Shown: positions 7,257 to 13,099 of the stretch, piece by piece | Layout: each line of letters opens with the position of its first letter | Numbering within the stretch: the first letter of the stretch is position 1 | Translations under genes and position numbers: made by a program | The notes under the pieces: generated by a model | What the model saw: only the letters and a program-made list of their open reading frames with translations | What the model was told of the DNA's origin: nothing | Databases searched by the model: none | Origin: Omnitrophica WOR_2 bacterium RIFCSPLOWO2_12_FULL_51_8 | GTDB lineage: Bacteria > Omnitrophota > Gorgyraeia > Gygaellales > Profunditerraquicolaceae | DNA length: 13,776 nt | Direction: 5' to 3' | Assembly: GCA_001805895.1 (NCBI GenBank) | Contig: MHHD01000004.1 | Span: 14,952-28,727, forward strand

Positions 7257-7265
7257 GCGCTTACC
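7239..7265 (-). terminator. Rho-independent terminator of the fusion gene
   Basis: On the minus strand, the stem GGTAA/TTGCC with a GCGC loop (7252-7265) is followed by AAA and ten T residues (7239-7248). It lies about 70 nt after the stop of the 876-aa gene. A second small stem-loop, TAACC-TGAG-GGTTA, sits just upstream at about 7267-7282. Confidence 0.7.
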
Positions 7266-7337
7266 TAACCCCTCAGGTTATTCTTTACTAAATCTTTCCA
7301 CGCTCTTTTTGTAATCTGGGTCAGGCCTTGGAGGTTT

Positions 7338-9968
7338 CTATTTTCTACTTTTTTTGACTTTTTTCACGGCCAGTTTCATAACCTCCTGCCTCAGCCCCTC
7401 GGCAATCTCGTCGTAGGTGTTCCCCAGCTGCCGCCATCTAAGAGGCTTGCCGAATATTACCCTTACAGGATAAGGCCGCGGCACGCGGCTTCCCCTCGGC
7501 CAAGAATAGTGAGAACCGCTGATGTACACCGGTATGGCCGGTATATCGAGCTCCTTCATCAGTATGCCCGCGCCTTTCTTAAAATCATTCACTTCGGAGT
7601 CAATCGAACGCATGCCTTCCGGGAAAATGCAGACTATCTTCCCTTTCGACAGGCAAAAGGAAACCGCCCGCATTGCTTCGGCAAGGCGAGAGCTGGCGTC
7701 TACCGAGATGAGACGGCAGATTTTATTCGCCCAAACAAATAAAGGGTGCTCAAAGATACGTTGATAGCCCAAAAAATAAGTGCTCATGGCTATTTTAAAG
7801 GGGAGGCTGGTAAAAACAAATAGGCCGTCCAGATAACTGGCGTGGTTCGGACAGATTAAGTACGGACCTTGCTCCGGCAAATTCTCCCGCCCCTGCGCCC
7901 TCAAGGACCAGCACAGCCTGAAAAGAAAAGAGAAAATGGCAGATTTGAAAAGCAGGGTGAGCATTCGCTCGCTCAAGCCGAAACGTAATTTTATTTTGCC
8001 GAGCACCGGGCCGGGCGGAGGCTCGGATAAAATTTCCTGCCAGTCCCTTGCCGCATTTTTTCCCAAAACCAAGCCTCCTCTCTCTTTAAGCAATTCCTGG
8101 AGGCCGATAACTACGTCTTTGACGGTAGATACCGAATAGAGCATCTCATCCGGTATGCCTATTCCCAGCAAGGCCTCAAGGCCCGCTCCCATCTCCACCC
8201 TCGCCAGCGAATCAATCCCCAAGTCTATTTCCAAGTGGCTGTCCAGACGCACCGGCCTTGCCGTTTCCTTTGCGATATAATCGAATATTTTCGCGGCAGT
8301 CTCCCCCTCGAGAATCCGGCGTTCTTCTTCGGTCGAGGCCTTCGCCTCTTCCTTGATTTCCGCTTCGCCCTTACGCAGGTATTCCTGCATCACGGTAAAG
8401 CGCTTAATCTTATGCAGAGCCGTGCGCGCAAGCTCCTTCTTGGTCAGGATTATCCCCATGATACGTTTGTAAGGAGGCAGCTTCCTGCCTAAGGTATCCA
8501 AATCCCAACGTATCCTCTCGCGAAGATTAGCCTCTCTTTGCCTGGAAAAATATTCAAAATCCGGGACAACCACCGCGTAGAGTAGATCCCTGCTCTGTCT
8601 GAAAACCGTATCCTGCCTGAGCAAAATGCAGAGCTCCTTTATATAAGGGCTCTGCCCGTAATACTCCTCTAACTCTTCCGGATAAATATTTTTCCCCGAA
8701 CTCAATACCAATATCTCCTCCTGCCTGCCGGTCAGGAATAAATAACCTTCTTTATCGATGTGACCGATATCGCTGGTATAGAGCCAGCCGTCTTTTATCG
8801 TTTCTTTCGTCAACTGCGCATTGTTATGATAGCCGCTCATCACATTCGGGCCCTTGACCAAAATGCGGCCAGCCCCTGCGCTATCCGGGTGATCAATTTT
8901 GACAAAGACATCCGGCAGGGGCCTGCCGGCTGAGCCGAATTTTATTTTTTCCGGATGGTTCAAGCTTACTACCGGCGAGGCCTCGGTCAGACCATACCCC
9001 TCAACGACCTTCAACCCAAAATCCAGCAGGCCTCTGCCTATTTTCGGCTCAAGCCTCGCCCCTCCGCAGACAGAAAGCCGCAGGCCTCCCATGAGCCTGC
9101 GTAAGCTCAAACGCATAAAAGGAGTTATTAAAGGACGCAGTATTAAAGGCGCTTGCCCAACGCGCTCGGAAATCCGCTTATACAGCATCTGGAAAAATCG
9201 CGGCACACCGATTAATATAGTCACCCCGGTTTCTTTAATGGCGGCATTTATATCCTGCGGCTTAAGGCTGGGGCAAAAAGTCACTGTCGCGCCCGTAAGC
9301 AGGGGCACAAGTAATGAAGCCATAAATGCGTATGAATGATAAAGCGGCAGAATGAGCAGGAACGTATCGCTTTCGGAACATAGGTCTGCCTTGCGGATGC
9401 TCGAGAAATTGGAAGAGAAATTCCCGTGGCTTAACAGCACCCCTTTGGGCTTAGCGGTGGTCCCTGAGGTATAGATGAGCGACGCAGTATCTTCCGCGGA
9501 AACCCGCGGCCAGGAAATACCTTCCGTAGTTAACGAACGCAATACCGACTCCATTTCCTCAAGCATAAAACACCGCAACGAAATTCCGGCGCAGGCGTCT
9601 CGCAGTTTTCCGGTTAAAAGCTCTCTTGAGCAAAAAATTATCTTTGCCTTGCTGTCCGTAACGAGGTTGCTTATCTCGGAGAGGCTCAACTGGGGGTCAA
9701 GCGGAACGCAGACCAGCCCTGCGCGCGTAATCCCCAGATAAACAACCGCCCACTCAGGACAATTTTCCGAAATCAGCGCCGCGGCATCGCCCGATTTAAA
9801 GCCTTCCCTGATTAAATACGCCGCTACCTTCTGGCTTGCCTCTTCTACATCCCTGTAGCTAAAGCGCTGCCAGAAATCCCCCCTTTTAATCTGCAGGGCG
9901 GTTTTTTGCGCAAACCTTGCGGCAGTCTCTGAAAATATCCTGTTGATTACAGCATCCTTTGCGCCCAT
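7338..9968 (-). CDS. Fused fatty acyl-ACP synthetase / acyl carrier protein / PlsC-like acyltransferase
   Basis: The 876-aa product has three domains. Residues 1-535 form an AMP-forming acyl ligase, with the ATP loop YTSGTTAKPKG (166-176), YGLTE (325-329), YTSD (397-400), the hinge region from GRQEEILVLSSGKN (413-426) and a likely catalytic Lys about 520-522. Residues 550-630 form an acyl carrier protein with the phosphopantetheine site LGIDSL (Ser587). Residues 660-876 form a lysophospholipid acyltransferase, with NHASYLD (His709-Asp714, the HX4D motif) and FPEG (782-785). A free fatty acid could be activated, held on the internal ACP and transferred to a lysophospholipid or glycerophosphate. 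Escherichia coli Aas has the opposite order and no internal ACP. The gene is monocistronic, with its own promoter and terminator. No ribosome binding site precedes the ATG. Confidence 0.9.
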   Translation of the reverse strand: MGAKDAVINRIFSETAARFAQKTALQIKRGDFWQRFSYRDVEEASQKVAAYLIREGFKSGDAAALISENCPEWAVVYLGITRAGLVCVPLDPQLSLSEISNLVTDSKAKIIFCSRELLTGKLRDACAGISLRCFMLEEMESVLRSLTTEGISWPRVSAEDTASLIYTSGTTAKPKGVLLSHGNFSSNFSSIRKADLCSESDTFLLILPLYHSYAFMASLLVPLLTGATVTFCPSLKPQDINAAIKETGVTILIGVPRFFQMLYKRISERVGQAPLILRPLITPFMRLSLRRLMGGLRLSVCGGARLEPKIGRGLLDFGLKVVEGYGLTEASPVVSLNHPEKIKFGSAGRPLPDVFVKIDHPDSAGAGRILVKGPNVMSGYHNNAQLTKETIKDGWLYTSDIGHIDKEGYLFLTGRQEEILVLSSGKNIYPEELEEYYGQSPYIKELCILLRQDTVFRQSRDLLYAVVVPDFEYFSRQREANLRERIRWDLDTLGRKLPPYKRIMGIILTKKELARTALHKIKRFTVMQEYLRKGEAEIKEEAKASTEEERRILEGETAAKIFDYIAKETARPVRLDSHLEIDLGIDSLARVEMGAGLEALLGIGIPDEMLYSVSTVKDVVIGLQELLKERGGLVLGKNAARDWQEILSEPPPGPVLGKIKLRFGLSERMLTLLFKSAIFSFLFRLCWSLRAQGRENLPEQGPYLICPNHASYLDGLFVFTSLPFKIAMSTYFLGYQRIFEHPLFVWANKICRLISVDASSRLAEAMRAVSFCLSKGKIVCIFPEGMRSIDSEVNDFKKGAGILMKELDIPAIPVYISGSHYSWPRGSRVPRPYPVRVIFGKPLRWRQLGNTYDEIAEGLRQEVMKLAVKKVKKSRK

Positions 9969-9978
9969 TTGTATGATT

Positions 9979-10007
9979 ATTATACAGAAATGCGTCTGAC
10001 TTGTGAA
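9979..10007 (-). promoter_or_regulatory. Sigma70-type promoter of the fusion gene
   Basis: On the minus strand, TTCACA (10002-10007) and TATAAT (9979-9984) are 17 nt apart, an almost consensus promoter. Transcription should begin near 9972, only about 4 nt before the ATG at 9968, leaving no room for a Shine-Dalgarno sequence. Confidence 0.65.
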
Positions 10008-10094
10008 TCGGCTGGAGCTGCTTTTTCTTGACTTTTTTCTACTTGGGCGGGGTTAAGGCGGGCCTATCCTTCATCCTTTTTATGCGTTAAATGC

Positions 10095-10128
10095 GGAGGA
10101 TGGTTTCAGGCAGAAGAAACCATCCTCC
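10095..10128 (-). terminator. 13-bp perfect hairpin after the 53-aa CxxC gene
   Basis: GGAGGATGGTTTC (10095-10107) and GAAACCATCCTCC (10116-10128) form a perfect 13-bp stem with an 8-nt loop, starting 15 nt after the stop of the small zinc-type gene. On the minus strand it is followed by GCATTTAACGC rather than a clean T-run. It could be a weak terminator or an mRNA 3' stabiliser. Confidence 0.6.
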
Positions 10129-10142
10129 CCTCATCTCTTCTT

Positions 10143-10304
10143 TTAACGGCCTTCGTTCTTGCGCTTGGAATAACAATCCTTGCAGTATATCGGACGATCG
10201 TCTCTGGGCTTAAACGGAACTTCGCACTCTTTCTTGCACTCCGAGCAAACTGCCTTGTGCATCTCCCGCGGAGCGCCAAATCCACCACTGCCCTGATACC
10301 CCAT
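10143..10304 (-). CDS. Small double-CxxC (zinc-ribbon type) protein, 53 aa
   Basis: The protein has a Gly-rich start (MGYQGSGGFGAPREMH) and then CSECKKECEVPFKPRDDRPI and YCKDCYSK. The two pairs, CSEC (about 20-23) and CKDC (about 41-44), are spaced as in a zinc ribbon. The phrase EVPFKPxxxRPxYCxxCY is shared by many small uncharacterised bacterial proteins, and this is a conserved type without a firm function. The ATG at 10304 is chosen over the open upstream frame because AAGGAGG lies 5-6 nt before it. It has its own promoter at 10382-10409 and a hairpin-rich leader. Nucleic-acid binding is plausible for such basic zinc ribbons but is not shown. Confidence 0.85.
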   Translation of the reverse strand: MGYQGSGGFGAPREMHKAVCSECKKECEVPFKPRDDRPIYCKDCYSKRKNEGR

Positions 10305-10313
10305 GTTTCCTCC

Positions 10314-10350
10314 TTCGCGATAGCGAACACCGGCCAATAAGGCCGGGTGT
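10314..10350 (-). promoter_or_regulatory. Two adjacent stem-loops in the leader of the 53-aa gene
   Basis: On the minus strand, ACACC/GGTGT plus GGCC/GGCC (10327-10350) form one stem with a bulged C. TTCGC-TATC-GCGAA (10314-10327) forms a second stem abutting the AAGGAGG ribosome binding site. The second stem overlaps the first bases of the ribosome binding site, so folding could modulate translation. Confidence 0.45.
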
Positions 10351-10381
10351 CTCTCTGCCGATGATTCAACCTTGAGCTGTG

Positions 10382-10409
10382 ATTATAGGGCTTTTAAAAA
10401 AGATTGCAA
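10382..10409 (-). promoter_or_regulatory. Sigma70-type promoter of the 53-aa gene
   Basis: On the minus strand, TTGCAA (10404-10409) and TATAAT (10382-10387) are separated by 16 nt. The -35 box lies just after the stop codon of the 51-aa gene. Expected transcription starts near 10375, giving a leader of about 70 nt with two hairpins. Confidence 0.65.
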
Positions 10410-10417
10410 CTATTTAT

Positions 10418-10573
10418 TTATCCTGAGACGCCCTGGTCAACGGGGGCCTGACCGGATTCAGGCGCGGCGGCAATCGCTTTTTTATCCAGTTTTCTTTGTT
10501 TTTTTTCCTCTGCCTTCTTTTTCCTGGCCAATTCTTTCTGATACTTTTTATATGAATAATTATCTCTTGCCAA
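10418..10573 (-). CDS. Small Lys-rich conserved protein, 51 aa, probable TTG start
   Basis: The translation begins MARDNYSYKKYQKELARKKK and continues with a Lys/Arg/Glu-rich coiled segment (KKQRKLDKK), then a Pro/Ala/Gly tail. This matches my memory of a widespread family of tiny uncharacterised proteins starting M-(A/P)-R-(D/E)-N-Y-S. The start is ambiguous. An in-frame ATG at 10576 lies only 2 nt from GGAGG, while the TTG at 10573 has 5 nt spacing and gives the N terminus expected for the family. I favour TTG. The protein is highly basic, with no Cys and no signal peptide. RNA or ribosome association is a guess. It is preceded by its own extended -10 promoter. Confidence 0.72.
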   Translation of the reverse strand: MARDNYSYKKYQKELARKKKAEEKKQRKLDKKAIAAAPESGQAPVDQGVSG

Positions 10574-10622
10574 CATATCCTCCTTTTATCCTGGCTCATC
10601 CCGCATAGCGGCGCCCGCTAAG

Positions 10623-10633
10623 ATTATACCACA
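10623..10633 (-). promoter_or_regulatory. Extended -10 promoter of the 51-aa gene
   Basis: On the minus strand, TGGTATAAT gives a consensus -10 (10623-10628) with an upstream TGn extension (10629-10631). At the -35 distance only a weak TTAAAC is visible. Transcription would start near 10616, about 40 nt before the gene. Confidence 0.55.
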
Positions 10634-10695
10634 AAATCGGCAAAAGTTTAAATTTCCCTTCTCTTCCGGCAGCAATTCCGTATCTTTATTTACAG

Positions 10696-10998
10696 TTAGA
10701 TCTTGTTCATTACTGAGGCTACTTTAGTTTCGCTGCTTGCCTTTTTATCGCGTCTGTCATCAAGCACGATATTGGTAATGACCCTCTTGGCGCCCGCTGC
10801 CAGGGCCTTCTCGTGCATCTTCTTAGCCACCGCAAAGAGCTTCGCTACCGAACCTGCCTCCACAATCGTGCTCATTGCCGTAATCTGCCGCTTGACCGAG
10901 CTATCTTTTTTGAGCGCCTTTTCGCTCGCAGCGACATATTTGCTTATCGAGGTGGAACACGTGCCTATCGGCACAACGCTAATCTCCATTAAGGCCAT
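10696..10998 (-). CDS. MTH1187/YkoF-type thiamine-binding family protein
   Basis: The 100-aa protein fits the small ferredoxin-like fold family PF01910 (MTH1187, formerly DUF77), some members of which bind thiamine. It shows the typical start EISVVPIGT, then SISKYVAAS and the TAMSTIVEAGSV stretch (about 40-51) that in relatives lines the ligand site. A helix with AKKMHEKALAAGAKRV precedes the last strand (ITNIVLDDRRD). Length is normal. The ATG at 10998 has an AGGAGG ribosome binding site 6-7 nt upstream. It follows the 27-aa mini-gene by 13 nt and so belongs to the lactate dehydrogenase transcript. Ligand and role are uncertain: transport-linked thiamine binding or a sensor are possible. Confidence 0.85.
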   Translation of the reverse strand: MALMEISVVPIGTCSTSISKYVAASEKALKKDSSVKRQITAMSTIVEAGSVAKLFAVAKKMHEKALAAGAKRVITNIVLDDRRDKKASSETKVASVMNKI

Positions 10999-11011
10999 AC
11001 AATCCTCCTTC

Positions 11012-11095
11012 CTATAATTTCTTTTTTTTCTTGCAATGATGGAAGTCGCAGTATTTTTTCTTTTTTATCCCGAACGCCCTTCTGCCTTTAGACAT
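11012..11095 (-). CDS. 27-aa basic mini-protein with Cys/His cluster
   Basis: A very short frame starts at ATG 11095 with an excellent GAAGGAGGGG ribosome binding site and ends at TAG 11012. The product starts MSKGRRAFGIKKKKYCDF, followed by HHC and a KKKKKL tail. C-x3-HHC in a Lys-rich setting could bind metal or RNA, but I know no family for it. It lies 25 nt after the lactate dehydrogenase stop and 13 nt before the MTH1187-type gene. Both neighbours are on the same strand, so it could be translated within the operon. Support is the ribosome binding site, the tight fit between genes and the non-random composition; homologues were not checked. Confidence 0.55.
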   Translation of the reverse strand: MSKGRRAFGIKKKKYCDFHHCKKKKKL

Positions 11096-11120
11096 AACCC
11101 CTCCTTCGCGGCCGCCGCCT

Positions 11121-12086
11121 TTACAATCCTGTTTTCTTTATAACCTCTTTAATCGCCTCTGCGGAATTGTTGAGCTGTCTTTCTTCTTGCGCAGAAAGCT
11201 CAAGCTTCAAAATTTCTCTCACGCCGTTCCTGTTAAGTATTGCGGGAAGGCTCAAATAGGTATCTTGTATCCCTAAGTAATCTCCGATCAGGCTCGATAC
11301 AGGCAACACGGCATTTTCATCGTGCAAAATTGCCTGGGTTATCCTTACTAAAGATAAGCCGATGCCGTAAGAAGTTTCGGCCTTCCTTTCGATAATTTTG
11401 TAAGCAGAATCCTTTACTTCCGTAAAAATCTTTTCTAGTTCTTCTTCGTGGCAGCCCTGGGGATTATTGCTGCATACTGAGCAGTAACTTTTAAATAATA
11501 CCCCTCCGATCATGGCATTACTCCATACCGCGAATTCGCTATCACCGTGTTCGCCCAGAATATAGGCATGGACATTGCGGGGATCGATTTTACAGTGTTT
11601 GGCTAAAAGAAATCTGAAGCGCGCGGTATCCAAAACTGTACCCGACCCGATCACTTCATTCGCCGGTTTAGAAGAAAATTTGTAGGCCGCAAAGGAAAGC
11701 ACATCTACAGGATTGGTAACCACCAAAAGAATCGCCGAAGGAGCATATTTGATAATTTGCGGTATAATCTGGCGATAGATCTCTACATTATCTTTGGCCA
11801 ACTCAATCCTGGCCTGACCGGGCTTTTGCTTCTTGCCGGCAGTGATTACCACAAGATCCGAGCCTTCTATCTCGGGATAGCCCCCGGCAATAATTTCAAC
11901 TGGCGAGATGTACGGCGCGCCGTGCGAGAGATCCATTACTTCGCCTTCCAGGCGCTGGGAATCTATATCAGTGATAACAATGCTGCGGGCTAACCCCTGC
12001 ATGATCAGCGCATAGGCATAACGCATGCCCACATTACCGCAACCAATAATCGCGACCTTAGGTTTAAAATTGGATAATACTTCCAT
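11121..12086 (-). CDS. ldh: L-lactate dehydrogenase
   Basis: This NAD-dependent enzyme reduces pyruvate to L-lactate to regenerate NAD+ during fermentation. The 321-aa product has the Rossmann motif GCGNVG (15-20) with Asp40 at the NAD-specifying position. The substrate loop KQKPGQAR (86-93) has Gln87 where malate dehydrogenases have Arg, plus the catalytic Arg93. Asn125, GSGTVLDTARFR (147-158) and the catalytic His180 in GEHGDSEF follow. These favour lactate over malate dehydrogenase. A Cys-bearing segment, YCSVCSNNPQGCHEEE (201-216), is a family-variable loop. No convincing promoter or ribosome binding site is seen just upstream; GAGG lies about 13 nt from the ATG. It probably leads a unit with the 27-aa and thiamine-binding genes. 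Confidence 0.92.
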   Translation of the reverse strand: MEVLSNFKPKVAIIGCGNVGMRYAYALIMQGLARSIVITDIDSQRLEGEVMDLSHGAPYISPVEIIAGGYPEIEGSDLVVITAGKKQKPGQARIELAKDNVEIYRQIIPQIIKYAPSAILLVVTNPVDVLSFAAYKFSSKPANEVIGSGTVLDTARFRFLLAKHCKIDPRNVHAYILGEHGDSEFAVWSNAMIGGVLFKSYCSVCSNNPQGCHEEELEKIFTEVKDSAYKIIERKAETSYGIGLSLVRITQAILHDENAVLPVSSLIGDYLGIQDTYLSLPAILNRNGVREILKLELSAQEERQLNNSAEAIKEVIKKTGL

Positions 12087-12172
12087 ATAATACGTAAGCC
12101 TCAGTTAATTCCCCAATCCCATCCCTTCGCCAGAATGCTTTCCCGCTCTCCAGCTTGGCTCTGTCCGCTTTC

Positions 12173-12586
12173 TTATTTTTCCTGCAATTCCTTATCTCCG
12201 GTATCTCCATAACTTATGTCTATGACTTTGCTGATACTGACTTTAACCGCGTACTTGGCGTCTGGATGGCTCAATTCTCCATAGCCCCTTACTTGTCCAG
12301 CGATCCTGTCAAAAGCTTCTCCGCGCTCGATAATCTTGGCCTTGCCCTTGAACTGATATCCTCTGTAGGCAGCCGGATTAACCACCGTTATCGCGATGTG
12401 AGGATTTTTAGTTAAATTCCTTTTAGTCTGATGTGAATACAAATCCGCAAAAACTATCGTCTGAGTATCCAGAATTGCCATCTCCCCCTTCGGCACTACA
12501 TTCGGCCTGCCTTTTTCATCCGCAGTAGCCACATAAGCAAGGTGTGTGGTAAGAAATTCTTTTGCTTCCTCGGGTATCTTGGCCAT
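12173..12586 (-). CDS. Pyridoxamine 5'-phosphate oxidase-like FMN split-barrel protein (137 aa)
   Basis: The protein belongs to the broad PNPOx-like split-barrel group that binds FMN or F420. It opens with AKIPEEAKEFLTTHLAYVAT (about 2-21), then the strand pair DEKGRPNVVPKG and FADLYSHQTKRNLTKNPHIA (about 66-85), typical of the fold. True PdxH proteins are longer (about 200 aa) and carry motifs missing here, so vitamin B6 synthesis is unlikely. The start is taken at ATG 12586 because a GGGGGTGGG stretch lies upstream at suitable spacing. An in-frame GTG at 12598 is too close to that stretch. The 86 nt to lactate dehydrogenase hold no recognised signal. It is a distant paralogue of the next gene upstream. 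Confidence 0.82.
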   Translation of the reverse strand: MAKIPEEAKEFLTTHLAYVATADEKGRPNVVPKGEMAILDTQTIVFADLYSHQTKRNLTKNPHIAITVVNPAAYRGYQFKGKAKIIERGEAFDRIAGQVRGYGELSHPDAKYAVKVSISKVIDISYGDTGDKELQEK

Positions 12587-12688
12587 TTTTGATCCCACCC
12601 CCTCTTTGCATGGATATTTGCCTATCTAATTGGAATCTACAGTTATTGCACCGTATGTATAAAGATCTATCTTCATAGTTATAGCAAT

Positions 12689-13099
12689 TTAAAGTTTACA
12701 CTCACTATCGTTGTGGGGGACTTGCTTAAATTCAAAGATCTTTTCTACCTTTACCGCCACTTCTCTTTCTACTTGAGGCAAATGCAATTTTCCTTCGCGC
12801 TCCGGGACATACCCGTCAAGCATGGCCACTTCGCGTAAAGCATCTTTTTTCCCGAGCAGCTGATAACCGATATCTCTTTCTGCATCCCAAATAGTAACCC
12901 CGATATTAGGATTACTCTCCAAATTTGCTACTGTCCCGGGACAAAACCAGCCGGCTACTGAAAGTTCAACGTTAGAATTAATGCTGATTTTAGTTGCAAT
13001 GCTAAGGTGCGGTACGCCATTATTATCCGCGGTGGTCAAAAAAATGCGGCCTAATCTCTGCCCCAGATCAACTGCCTTCTTGAGCAATTCGTTTCTCAT
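12689..13099 (-). CDS. Pyridoxamine 5'-phosphate oxidase-like FMN split-barrel protein (136 aa)
   Basis: This is a second split-barrel flavoprotein-like gene. Visible features are the N-terminal helix ELLKKAVDLGQRLG and the strand GRIFLTTADNNGVPHLS (about 17-33). Then come LSVAGWFCPGTVANLESN (about 46-63), which in relatives contacts the flavin phosphate, and GVTIWD. The C terminus is polar and carries a Cys (NDSECKL). The ATG at 13099 is supported by AAGGAGG 6 nt upstream. It lies within the last 32 nt of the phosphoribosyltransferase gene, so the two are co-transcribed and probably translationally coupled. Substrate unknown; members of this fold include stress-related flavin reductases and haem-degrading proteins. 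Confidence 0.82.
   Translation of the reverse strand: MRNELLKKAVDLGQRLGRIFLTTADNNGVPHLSIATKISINSNVELSVAGWFCPGTVANLESNPNIGVTIWDAERDIGYQLLGKKDALREVAMLDGYVPEREGKLHLPQVEREVAVKVEKIFEFKQVPHNDSECKL

Noticed and set aside
8899..9339. A 146-codon plus-strand frame opposite the acyl ligase domain
   Set aside because: It is antisense to conserved ligase motifs and its composition looks like a shadow reading.
10414..10599. A 61-codon frame overlapping the 51-aa gene
   Set aside because: It lacks a ribosome binding site, and its sequence is the out-of-phase reading of the better supported small gene.
12102..12172. Open continuation of about 24 codons after the stop of the 137-aa split-barrel gene
   Set aside because: The gene length is already normal for the fold and the stretch matches nothing I recognise; readthrough is not supported.
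12626..12676. A 16-codon frame starting MKIDLYTYGAITVDSN between the two split-barrel genes
   Set aside because: It has no ribosome binding site and is too short to judge. It may be a gene remnant, but nothing supports translation.
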